From: Actinomycetota bacterium
Lineage (GTDB): Bacteria > Acidobacteriota > Blastocatellia > Chloracidobacteriales > Chloracidobacteriaceae
Assembly: GCA_013298335.1 (NCBI GenBank)
Contig: JAAFHI010000124.1
Coordinates: 1-7,769 of the forward strand
Reading direction: 5' to 3'
DNA: 7,769 nucleotides
The notes beneath the pieces are model-generated. The model ran no database searches. It was not told where the DNA came from and saw only the letters and a program-made list of their open reading frames with translations. Position numbers and translations under genes: made by a program. Shown piece by piece: positions 1-6,976 of this stretch (position 1 is its first letter; each line of letters opens with the position of its first letter).

Positions 1-1625
1 GGAAGGACGCCCGTTGGGGCATTTTCCTTCGCCGTTGGATCGCCCGCAATTCGGAACGGACCTCGTCGGTCAGAATCTCGCGCGACGTTTCCGGCTTCCT
101 GCTTCAAATGGCGACGCTCGACGGGTTGGACGACATCCGGGCCGGGCGAACCCTCGACATCACCCCGACCCTCGTCGGAACGAATACCGGCGAACGACTC
201 CCACCGGACGGGCGCGTCAACTCGGTCAACAAACTCGATCCCGGACTGACCGTCACCTTCTCGCCGACCCCGAACGTCACGGTGACCGCCACCGCCAACC
301 CCGACTTTTCACAGGTCGAGGCGGATGTCCCACAAATCAACGTCAACCAGCGGTTCGCGCTGTTCTTCCCTGAACGTCGACAATTTTTCCTTGAAGGCGC
401 GGAGTTCTTTCAGCCATCAATGGGTGACTTTCTGAATCTGGTCAATACCCGAACCATCGTCGATCCGGATTGGGGCCTGAAAATAACCGGAAAAATCGGG
501 CGGAACACGTTCGGCTTTCTCACGGCTTCGGACCGGGCCGCCGGTCGCAGGCTCGAACCGGGAGACCCCGACTTCGGAAAGAACGCGCAATTCACGGTGG
601 CCCGCTATCGGCGCGACTTCTTCAAGGATTCCACCGTTGGCGCGTTTTTCACCAATACCCGGTTTGCCCGATCGTCGAATACGGCGCTCTCGGTCGATGC
701 GCGCATCCGGATTCGCCCGGATACGAGTATCGGAGGGCAGTTCGTTCAAACCATGAATCGGGAAAGGGACGGAACCTCGACCAGCGGGCGGTCCTACACC
801 CTGAAATACGACCAGTTCGGGAGAAACTGGCGGATTTTCGGAACCGAACAGAAAGTGGACGCCGAATTTCGCAATGACGTCGGATTCGTGGACCGGACGG
901 GTTTCCACGCCCAGTCGCTTGAAGTCGGGTATGCCTTCCAGCCCAAGGACGACAAATCCTGGTGGTCGCTGTTCTGGCCCTATGCTACCGCCTATCGGTC
1001 ACGAACCCCGGATGGATTCCCGGAACTCCAAAACATCTCTCTCGCCTTCGATTTCAACCTGCGGCGCGGCATCGAAACGTCGTACTCCTACTCGATCAAC
1101 CGGGACGGATTCGCCGGACGCATCCTCCCGTACCGGCAACAGAATTTCTACGCGGCGGTGACGCGGTTCAAGCGGGTGAGCTATTCGGGCGTCGTCACCA
1201 TCGGCGGCGGCATCAACTACGATCCGGTCAATCCGTCGGTCGGCGACTCTCTCTTTATGCGCCAAACCATAACCATTCGCCCGACCAACCAAATTAATTC
1301 GGAATTTCTCTATTTGAAAAGCTCCCTGAAGGATCGGGCAAGCGGCGCGCGATTTTTCAATCAGGACATTCTGCGAAATCGGACGGTCTTCCAGATCACC
1401 CAGAATCTCGCGATCCGGTCAATCCTCGACTACGACACCTCGCAACGAAAAATCGGGGTGAGCGTGCTCGGCAGCTACACCCCGCGTCCCGGCACCGCCG
1501 TTTACCTTGGTTACGACAGCCTGTTGTTCAACGGGCTGGACCCATTGACCAACCGCCGAACTTCAGGTCTGTTCCGGCAACGCGCCACCCTGTTTTTCAA
1601 GCTGTCATACACCTTCCGTTTTTGA
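1..1625 (+). CDS. DUF5916 outer-membrane beta-barrel protein, C-terminal part (5' end outside window)
   Basis: The reading frame is open from base 3 to the TGA at 1623-1625, giving 540 residues with no start of its own, so the gene begins before the window. The best family marker is NPDFSQVEAD (bases 297-326) followed by FFPERRQFFLEGAEFF (about 363-410), the signature of DUF5916 proteins. In full-length members this part follows an N-terminal CBM9-like carbohydrate-binding domain, which would lie upstream. The rest alternates polar and aromatic residues in strand-sized blocks and ends in SYTFRF, a C-terminal phenylalanine typical of proteins inserted by the BAM machinery. I infer an outer-membrane barrel; the substrate is unknown. 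The ATG at 108 is internal, because the family pattern (WGIFLRRWIAR, then FLLQMATLDGLDDIRAGRTLDITP) runs straight through it. The next gene is convergent, with 17 bases between the two stop codons. Confidence 0.9.
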   Translation, partial: KDARWGIFLRRWIARNSERTSSVRISRDVSGFLLQMATLDGLDDIRAGRTLDITPTLVGTNTGERLPPDGRVNSVNKLDPGLTVTFSPTPNVTVTATANPDFSQVEADVPQINVNQRFALFFPERRQFFLEGAEFFQPSMGDFLNLVNTRTIVDPDWGLKITGKIGRNTFGFLTASDRAAGRRLEPGDPDFGKNAQFTVARYRRDFFKDSTVGAFFTNTRFARSSNTALSVDARIRIRPDTSIGGQFVQTMNRERDGTSTSGRSYTLKYDQFGRNWRIFGTEQKVDAEFRNDVGFVDRTGFHAQSLEVGYAFQPKDDKSWWSLFWPYATAYRSRTPDGFPELQNISLAFDFNLRRGIETSYSYSINRDGFAGRILPYRQQNFYAAVTRFKRVSYSGVVTIGGGINYDPVNPSVGDSLFMRQTITIRPTNQINSEFLYLKSSLKDRASGARFFNQDILRNRTVFQITQNLAIRSILDYDTSQRKIGVSVLGSYTPRPGTAVYLGYDSLLFNGLDPLTNRRTSGLFRQRATLFFKLSYTFRF

Positions 1626-1642
1626 GGGGACCTGTCTCCAGC

Positions 1643-2473
1643 CTACTTCCGGGCTTTTCGCCTGGTGGCCTGATTCAACAGAACCGCGACTCCGGGTTTC
1701 CCCGAACCAACGTACCGTTCCCGCAAGGCACGGTATTCCTCAAGGATTCCCTTTGAACGTTCCCGAATCTCGCGTTCCTCGTCGGTTTCCGCGTGGCCGA
1801 CCGGCACGGCCCAGACGAACGCCCCGGTCGCCCGTCCGAAGCTGGGAATCTGGTAAAACTCGCGTTTGACGAACTGCCCGGTTTTTTTCTGGGATTCCCC
1901 CGCCTCGACGAAGAAGTCCACCGCCGCGTCGGGGTAGCCGAACAGATAGCCGTAGCCCCGCCAGCGATCCGCCGCGTCGGCATGTTCCACGATTTGAAGC
2001 ACGTCCATCGGGTGCGATTCCGGCGTGACGCCGTATTTCTCGAAAAATTCCCGGTGGTCGGCGATGGCGGTTTTCAGGCGGGGAAGGTTGAACACCACCA
2101 CCTCGGCCTGCCGGTTCCCCTCGTAAATCGCTGAAAAGACGTGGACATCCGCGTAAAACCGGTCGTCGCAGCGAAACGCGGCGAGAATGCGCCGAGCCCG
2201 TTCTATGTCTTTCAGATCGGGATTCGCGACCGAAAACTTGAAACTCCGCGCCCCGCTGCTCATCGGCTTCTGGTTGTCCAGCACGGTGTAGAGGGCCTCG
2301 GAGTCCAGAATTTCCAGAAACAGCTTTTCGGCTTCCGGCTTGAGTTCCTTCGGCAGTTCGGCGAGGGAAAAGCAGGGACGCCGCGAATCGGCGACTCCGA
2401 CCTTTCCAAACGCCGGAAGAAAAAGCAGGCCAACCAAAAAAAACGCCCCGAACGGGAATATGCCTCGTCGCAT
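1643..2473 (-). CDS. Exported protein of unknown family (276 aa)
   Basis: I do not recognise the family. Residues 1-28 look like a Sec signal peptide: MRRG, then a hydrophobic run through LLFLPAFG, with likely cleavage after G23 or A28. There is no lipobox cysteine, so it is probably periplasmic or secreted. The mature part has exactly two cysteines, C34 and C102, which could form a disulfide. A conspicuous aromatic stretch, RGYGYLFGYPDAAVDFFVEAG, lies at about residues 171-191, and the end is helical and charged, finishing RRKARK. The ATG start follows the receptor stop by 14 bases, with a modest AAAGG ribosome site about ten bases before it, so the two were probably one operon and may be functionally linked. 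Because the receptor gene is now cut off from its own promoter, this gene may be silent or driven from the inserted DNA. Confidence 0.75.
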   Translation of the reverse strand: MRRGIFPFGAFFLVGLLFLPAFGKVGVADSRRPCFSLAELPKELKPEAEKLFLEILDSEALYTVLDNQKPMSSGARSFKFSVANPDLKDIERARRILAAFRCDDRFYADVHVFSAIYEGNRQAEVVVFNLPRLKTAIADHREFFEKYGVTPESHPMDVLQIVEHADAADRWRGYGYLFGYPDAAVDFFVEAGESQKKTGQFVKREFYQIPSFGRATGAFVWAVPVGHAETDEEREIRERSKGILEEYRALRERYVGSGKPGVAVLLNQATRRKARK

Positions 2474-2487
2474 TCGCGTTTTGCCTT

Positions 2488-3252
2488 TCAGAACAGAAGT
2501 TTCAGGGAAAGCTGCACCGACCGTGGGCCGCCGAACTGGAAAAGCTGGTTGAACCCGTTGGCCGGAGACGTTTGCCGGGTCGCCGAGCCGCCCGCGCCGG
2601 AAAGACTCCGGTTCAACATGCTTTGCGAGCGCCCGAAGGTCGGCGTGTTGACGACATCAATCGAGCCGCCGGGATCGGCGAAGTTCGGGTTGTTGAAGAT
2701 GTTGAACATATCCGCCCGGAACTGGAGGCGGACGCCTTCGGTCAGGTTGAACTCGCGGCGGGCGGAAAGGTCGAACTGTTGCGCCGCCAGCCACCGCAGG
2801 CTGTTCCGACCGAGTGATCCCTGCCGCCCCGGCGCGGGGACCGCAAACGCTGCCGGATTCACCCGCCGACCTCCCGGCGCGGACGGGTCATCCAGAAATT
2901 GCGGAATGCCCGCGATGACGTTCGCCCGCCGGGTGGCCCCGACGTTCAACGGGTCCGCTACCTGCGTGATGAGGTTGAACGGCGCGCCTGACCGCGCCCG
3001 GTAAATTCCGTCCATTCCCCAGCCGCCGAGAATTCCGCGCAGCCAGCGGTTTTCCTTCGGTCCGGGAAGATTCCACGAAAAGGCCGCCGCGAAATTTTGC
3101 CGGATGTCGAAATCCGACGGCCCGCGTTCCACCCGAAGGTCGAGCGCGCCCGGCGGAATACCGGTGATGGTTTCATCCGAAACGTCGTCGATGGATTTTG
3201 AAAAGGTGTAGGACGCCAGAATTTGAAGTCCGCGCGTCAACCGGCGCTGATA
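2488..3252 (-). pseudogene. TonB-dependent receptor (Oar-like), C-terminal remnant, 5' truncated
   Basis: The 254 residues from YQRRLTRGLQ to the final SLKLLF match the last quarter of the large carboxypeptidase-regulatory-like/TonB-dependent receptors common in Acidobacteriota, which are usually about 1000-1200 residues. Recognisable blocks in order are LASYTFSKSIDD, FDIRQNF, a GGWGMDGIYRARSGAPFN block, RADMFNIFNNPNFADPGG, and a terminal phenylalanine. These are outer-membrane barrel strands; the plug domain and most of the barrel are missing. The last receptor codon (Tyr, 3250-3252) abuts a Tn3-type inverted repeat beginning at 3254. Upstream of it the frame stays open to a TTG at 3361-3363, giving a 291-residue chimera whose first 37 or so residues come from the inserted element and resemble nothing in the family. 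The missing 5' part is nowhere else in the window. A functional receptor is very unlikely. Confidence 0.85.
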
Positions 3253-3253
3253 C

Positions 3254-3291
3254 GGGGTAGGGTAAGAAAACGCGCAGTTTTGGTCGCTAAC
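3254..3291 (+). repeat. Left Tn3-type terminal inverted repeat (38 bp)
   Basis: Starts with GGGGTAGGGTAAG at the outer edge and ends with CGCTAAC inside; the element extends to the right. It differs from the right copy at repeat positions 10, 16, 17, 29, 31 and 38. It lies directly against the last in-frame codon of the truncated receptor, so it marks the breakpoint. In this orientation it could also be the left end of a larger Tn3-family transposon that includes the transposase at 3841-6900. Confidence 0.8.
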
Positions 3292-3410
3292 AGATTTTTC
3301 TTGCGATTTAACCTGATAAACCAGGGAATAATGACCTGTTCCACTACATTTTTCAGAATTCAAAGGATCCAGCGATGGCCTACAATATGTTTATTCTAAA
3401 GGGCTTATGG

Positions 3411-3448
3411 CTTAGCGTCTAAAACTGCGCGAATTCTTTCCCTACCCC
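3411..3448 (-). repeat. Right Tn3-type terminal inverted repeat (38 bp)
   Basis: Read on the minus strand from 3448 it starts GGGGTAGGGAAAGAATTC and ends AGACGCTAAG. This is the better-conserved copy: its inner ACGCTAAG matches the Tn3-family consensus exactly. Its outer side faces right, toward the transposase gene, so it closes the miniature element rather than opening a transposon that contains the transposase. Confidence 0.8.
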
Positions 3449-3840
3449 GCTTACGGTTGAGCTGGCACCTTCTCAGCTTTTCTTCGAAAAATTCCTGAAA
3501 ACGTCTTTTGCCAGGCCAAGTTCCTTGAGTAACTGTAAGTTACTGCAATAATTTAGTTTACAGGGAATGATTAAGAAAAATTACGAGGTTACCAAGGGGG
3601 CTTGTGGCTGGATTTAGGAAGTTAATGTGTCAATGGTCTAGAAATCATCACCAAACATCGTGTCGCACCGCGCACGGCATAATGTCAGTTTGTGCAATCT
3701 ATTTTTATCTGAAACCCTCGGGAATGTCCGGAAAAGCCCTGGATATTGAAGATTCGGCGGGCAGGACGGTCTCAAACGTGGCGCTACCGGGGTTCTTTCA
3801 CGACGTCCGGAAACCAGTGCCTTCGTTTCGGCGGACCCAC
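3449..3840. other. A+T-rich gap without a recognisable gene
   Basis: This 392-base stretch lies between the miniature element and the transposase stop codon. Its left part is clearly richer in A+T than its neighbours (for example 21 G+C in the 60 bases 3541-3600, like the 21 in 3301-3360 inside the element), while the last 90 bases return to GC-rich sequence. Short frames exist on both strands, but none has a ribosome site or a recognisable protein pattern. It holds the palindrome at 3528-3563 and a GGGG-led stretch at 3789 that could be a decayed transposon end. It does not continue the receptor gene. Confidence 0.6.
3528..3563. repeat. Overlapping palindromes in the A+T-rich gap
   Basis: AGTAACT-gta-AGTTACT at 3528-3544 is a perfect 7-bp inverted repeat with a 3-base loop. 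Overlapping it, CTGTAAGTTA (3533-3542) and TAGTTTACAG (3554-3563) form a 10-bp imperfect inverted repeat (8 of 10) around an 11-base A+T-rich spacer. That arm-spacer-arm shape resembles an operator or the core of a site-specific recombination site. No partner protein is tied to it by the sequence, so its function is open. Confidence 0.4.
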
Positions 3841-6800
3841 TCACTTCTTCAATCCCCGCAAAGCGTCGAGCTTGAAATCAATGGGCTCGGTGTTTCGGCG
3901 AGGTTTGAAGCTGTAGGTCCCGAACCGGTTGATGTGTTCGGTCAGGAAGGGACTGAGCCGCCCGACGCTCTCCGGGGTGACACGAATGCCTTTGCGTCCG
4001 ATCCGGCGGATGGCCTTGGTCAGCGTCCAGGCGTTGTGCAGCACCACGCAGTTGGCGACCAGCCGCGTGTACTCGACGCGCTTGCTCTGTTCGCCGCGGT
4101 CGTTGGTCGCAATCAGCCCCCTTCCGCCGAAGGCGATGAACTGCTTGAACTGGTTGAAGCGTTCGCTTTTGTTCATCGCGTCGTGGATGGTCCGCCGGAG
4201 TTCGAGATCGTCGATGTACTCGAGCAGGAAGATGGTCCGGATGACCCGACCGAGTTCGCGAAAGGCGAGGGCCAGTCGGTTCGCGCGGGACGCCGAGCCG
4301 AAACGGCGCAGAATCGTGGACGGCAGCATCCGCCCGGCGTGAATGGACACGATGACGCGCAGCATGTCGTCGTACTGCTCGGCAATCAGTTTCCAGTCGG
4401 CGGTCACGGTAAAGAGGCCGCCGATATGGTTGTACCACTCGGCGGCGTGGGAACGGCAGAAGTCGAGATCCTTCCAGTTCTTGATCCGGGGCATCAGCCT
4501 GATTCCGAGCAGGTGGGCAATGCCGAACACCGCGGCGGTCTGGCCGTGCGAATCGGAATGAATGATTTCGGGCCGGATCTGACTCTCGTTCCGAAGCAAT
4601 CCGTCGAGGATGAAGACGGCTTCCCGAAGACTGCACGGGATGAAATGGGAAAAGATGGCGGCGTAGGTGTCGCTGACGTGGAAATACTCGATGCCGCCGT
4701 AGAATCCGTACCGGATATGGTATTCGGCGAGCAGGTTGCCGTCATGGATCTCGCGTTTGGTGCCGTCGGCGGAAGCCGACTTGCCGGTCCCCCAGGCCCG
4801 GTGGAGCGGGAGTTTGGCGTAGGCGTCGAGGACGCGTCGACTGGCTGCCTCAAGGCGTTTCAAAGTGACGTGGCGCTGATTGAAGTAGCTCAATTCGCGG
4901 CGGGTGGTCTCCGGCAGCGACCGCGCCGCCTGACTCGGGCCAAGGTTGCAGCCATAGGCGAATACTGAAAAGACGGAATGGCGCGCCGGCTGCTCCAACC
5001 GGGTGCGGGTGCCGGACGGGACTCCGAAACAGGCCGCGAAGTTGGTCCAGCTCTGGACATCCGACAGAATATCGAGGATGTCGTGCGGCGGGATGGTTTC
5101 GCGCAACAGGCGCTGAAAGCCCCGGAATTCGGCGGGAAGCGGGCGGGGGTCAAGTCGCGACAGGACCGGAAGCCCGTTCTCGATGCGAAGATGCTCGTTG
5201 TCGGGAAATTCGAGGTCAACCCGTTCGGCGGTCTCGCCAAGCTGTTTGCGCAGCCGGTCGATGAAGTTCTGGGCCGACCGGTCAAGTCCCATTCTTTCCA
5301 TGAAGTCGGGAAGCAGGTGCGTGAATTCGGCGGTCGAGACCAGTTGGTTCCGGTAGTCGGAAAATTCGTTGCTGCCGGCGATGACGAGATCGCCGTTCTG
5401 GAGCGAGGTGGACAGATCGGTGAAGAACGCCATCTCGAAAGCGCGTCGGTCAACCGTCGTCACCACGTCGGACCGGCGCGCCTCCCCGGTCACGAATTTC
5501 CACCACCGCTCCGGAATCCAATCGAGGGGAAGCGGCTTGCCCTCGCCACCCACCGGTGCGACGGACGCTTTTTTGTTTGTCCGATGCCGGAGGACAAATT
5601 CGAGGACGTGGTGAAAGGGATCCTTCGGAATCGTTGATACCAGGCGGATGGCCTGGACGGCTTCAAACAGCACCTTGCGGTGTCCCTTGTGGAATTTCCA
5701 GAGAAACGGGAGGTGATTTCTTTCGGCGTGGGCCTCGTGGGTGACGCAGGCGGCCAGATTCCGGTCCAGGTCCGGCGCGATGAGGGCTTCAAGCGCCGCC
5801 ACCCGCTTTTTCCCACCGGTGGATTTCCAGGTTTCAAGCACGGTCCGGGTGAACGCGATGAGGCGGTCGGTTTCCGATTGTTGCTCCCAGAGATACTCGC
5901 GCAGGGTTTCCCGGGCGCGGGTGTGCATTTTTCGGACCCGGCGGATGATCATCGTGCCGAGGTCATCGAGGATTCGGGCAATCTGGCGGGATACCATCAC
6001 CGCCGCCAGGGTCACGCGTTTGTCCTCGACCAGCTCCCACATCCGGTCGGCGGAAAGACTTTCGGCGTCGGTCGCGAAGCAGTCGAGTTTGGACCGCGGG
6101 ACTTCGGCGAAGAACTCCGGACGATGCAGATCGAGGGATTCCAGCCATTCCTTGCGGGCAACCAGAGCCCGCACCCCCTCGACGGTCGGAACGCCGAGGT
6201 CGGTCCGAACCCGATTCCAAAGCGTGAACCGACCTTCGGTTTCTTCCTCAACCAGCAACGTGCCGATGCGGGCGATGCGTTCCGGGCCGAGCGCCACGCG
6301 AACGCTCGAAAAGTACCGCCGATTGACCTCCGCGCGGATTTTCCCGGCGCTCTCCGAAAGGGTGCGGTAGGCCGGAAGCTCGTACCGCAACCGGATCAGC
6401 TCCTCCACGCCGGCATTGACGAAATCGTCGATCTCTTCCCGGTGTTCGGCGACTTCCCGAAACAGCGTCTCGACGGCTTTGCGCGCCTCCTCGTCGAAGG
6501 ACCGCACGCCCAGATGTTCCCGAATCACGGCCACATGGCGGCGCCGGGTTCCCCGCGACTCGTAGGCTTCCCACGGCACACTTTCGTAATTGACGCCGAA
6601 AATCAGCGAAATGTGTTCCGCGACGGCGCGCGGCACGTCGGCCATCCGCACAAAGTACCCGACGCGCTGAAAGGACTTGAACAGGGTGAGAAAGAAGATT
6701 TTTGATTCCAGGCCGTGGGTATGATCCTCGGCCAGATCGATCTCCACCTCCGTCGGCGTGAAGGCGGCGGACAACTCATCGTCATTCAGGGAAACGGGAA

Positions 6801-6900
6801 GGTACGGGTAGGCGTTGGTGGATGAGGACTGCACGGCGGTCTCCTGGAGTGGACTCGAAAAGCCGTCCAAGATACCTTTTTGCTGAAAATTCCCGCCCAC
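3841..6900 (-). CDS. tnpA: Tn3-family transposase TnpA (1019 aa, apparently intact)
   Basis: The enzyme cuts the 3' ends of a Tn3-family element and joins them to target DNA in replicative transposition, making a cointegrate. Length (1019) fits the family. The N-terminal part (about 28-180) matches the DUF4158-type DNA-recognition region in a diverged form (FKSFQRVGYFVRMADVP). The C-terminal half is the Tn3 DDE domain. I place the catalytic residues at D712 in SADGTK, D783 in HSDSHGQ and E913 in NKSERFNQF. The spacing of 71 and 130 residues agrees with Tn4430 and Tn3, and other family motifs (YGFYGGIEYFHVSD, LMPRIKNW, LVANCVVLHNAWTLT) are present. The GTG start is supported by an AAGGAG site four bases upstream. 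There are no internal stops or frameshifts. Its usual resolvase partner is not present in recognisable form; an IS607-type recombinase lies divergently next to it. Confidence 0.95.
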   Translation of the reverse strand: MGGNFQQKGILDGFSSPLQETAVQSSSTNAYPYLPVSLNDDELSAAFTPTEVEIDLAEDHTHGLESKIFFLTLFKSFQRVGYFVRMADVPRAVAEHISLIFGVNYESVPWEAYESRGTRRRHVAVIREHLGVRSFDEEARKAVETLFREVAEHREEIDDFVNAGVEELIRLRYELPAYRTLSESAGKIRAEVNRRYFSSVRVALGPERIARIGTLLVEEETEGRFTLWNRVRTDLGVPTVEGVRALVARKEWLESLDLHRPEFFAEVPRSKLDCFATDAESLSADRMWELVEDKRVTLAAVMVSRQIARILDDLGTMIIRRVRKMHTRARETLREYLWEQQSETDRLIAFTRTVLETWKSTGGKKRVAALEALIAPDLDRNLAACVTHEAHAERNHLPFLWKFHKGHRKVLFEAVQAIRLVSTIPKDPFHHVLEFVLRHRTNKKASVAPVGGEGKPLPLDWIPERWWKFVTGEARRSDVVTTVDRRAFEMAFFTDLSTSLQNGDLVIAGSNEFSDYRNQLVSTAEFTHLLPDFMERMGLDRSAQNFIDRLRKQLGETAERVDLEFPDNEHLRIENGLPVLSRLDPRPLPAEFRGFQRLLRETIPPHDILDILSDVQSWTNFAACFGVPSGTRTRLEQPARHSVFSVFAYGCNLGPSQAARSLPETTRRELSYFNQRHVTLKRLEAASRRVLDAYAKLPLHRAWGTGKSASADGTKREIHDGNLLAEYHIRYGFYGGIEYFHVSDTYAAIFSHFIPCSLREAVFILDGLLRNESQIRPEIIHSDSHGQTAAVFGIAHLLGIRLMPRIKNWKDLDFCRSHAAEWYNHIGGLFTVTADWKLIAEQYDDMLRVIVSIHAGRMLPSTILRRFGSASRANRLALAFRELGRVIRTIFLLEYIDDLELRRTIHDAMNKSERFNQFKQFIAFGGRGLIATNDRGEQSKRVEYTRLVANCVVLHNAWTLTKAIRRIGRKGIRVTPESVGRLSPFLTEHINRFGTYSFKPRRNTEPIDFKLDALRGLKK

Positions 6901-6904
6901 CTAT

Positions 6905-6910
6905 CTCCTT
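6905..6910 (-). promoter_or_regulatory. Ribosome binding site of the Tn3 transposase
   Basis: Read on the minus strand, AAGGAG is followed by ATAG and then the GTG start at 6900. This strong site fixes the GTG as the start; no ATG offers a comparable signal nearby. The spacer of four bases is on the short side. Confidence 0.7.
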
Positions 6911-6951
6911 GCTACCGTGAGTGGCCAAAAATCGAACCCTTCGTGTTCGTA

Positions 6952-6968
6952 GGTCGGGTCAACCGACC
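6952..6968. repeat. GC-rich palindrome between the divergent transposase and recombinase genes
   Basis: GGTCGG and CCGACC pair perfectly around a 5-base loop (GTCAA). It lies in the 76-base interval between the two divergent starts, near the point where the IS607 recombinase loses its N-terminal domain. On the minus strand it includes a TTGACC hexamer that could act as a -35 box, but I see no good -10 box at the right distance. It could be an operator, a recombination junction, or a fragment of a dispersed GTAGGTYGGGT-type intergenic repeat. Confidence 0.4.
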
Positions 6969-6976
6969 AGGTTCAG

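Larger units (their letters stand above)
3254..3448. mobile_element. Tn3-derived miniature inverted-repeat element (TIME-like), 195 bp
   Basis: Two inward-facing 38-bp repeats bound a 119-bp A+T-rich core with no complete gene. Both ends start GGGGTAGGG and share CGCGCAGTTTT in the middle; the inner ends read CGCTAAC (left) and ACGCTAAG (right). I count 32 identities in 38. GGGG outside, ACGCTAAG inside and a length of 38 is the hallmark of Tn3-family ends (Tn1546 and Tn4430 type). Short non-coding elements with such ends are known as TIMEs and are moved by a Tn3 transposase supplied elsewhere. The five flanking bases are GATAC on the left and GCTTA on the right, so the expected 5-bp target duplication is absent. 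It is therefore either an old or rearranged insertion, or two ends that came together secondarily. Confidence 0.75.
3254..6910. mobile_element. Tn3-family transposon segment (limits uncertain)
   Basis: Grouped here are the Tn3-type repeat at 3254, the miniature element and the complete Tn3-family transposase. In Tn3 elements the transposase normally ends close to one terminal repeat; here the nearest good outward repeat on that side is 3254, about 590 bases from the stop codon, which is unusually far. No matching right-hand repeat (CTTAGCGT running to CCCC) is seen between the transposase start and the window end. The element is therefore either incomplete, nested, or continues beyond 7769. 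The range shows what can be assigned to it, not proven ends. Confidence 0.45.

Noticed and set aside
1626..1639. Small hairpin GGGGAC-CT-GTCTCC between the two convergent stop codons
   Set aside because: Only five usable pairs including a G-T, and no run of T on either strand; too weak to call a terminator.
2141..3004. Plus-strand frame of 287 codons
   Set aside because: Spans the boundary of two real minus-strand genes in mirror frame; its sequence does not resemble a protein family.
3638..3844. Minus-strand 68-residue frame just beyond the transposase
   Set aside because: Overlaps the transposase stop, shows no recognisable pattern and no ribosome site; more likely chance in the gap.
3604..4968. 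Long plus-strand frame (454 codons) opposite the transposase
   Set aside because: Almost all of it is antisense to the conserved catalytic half of the Tn3 transposase; it is low-complexity in the way GC-rich mirror frames are and has no recognisable domain.
5680..6705. Plus-strand frame of 341 codons
   Set aside because: Antisense to the transposase's N-terminal half, no ribosome site, no family signature.
6930..6976. Possible right-hand Tn3 terminal repeat between the divergent genes
   Set aside because: I looked for a CTTAGCGT-to-CCCC pattern; only scattered similarity (CCAAAAAT, GAACCC) is present, not enough to call an end.
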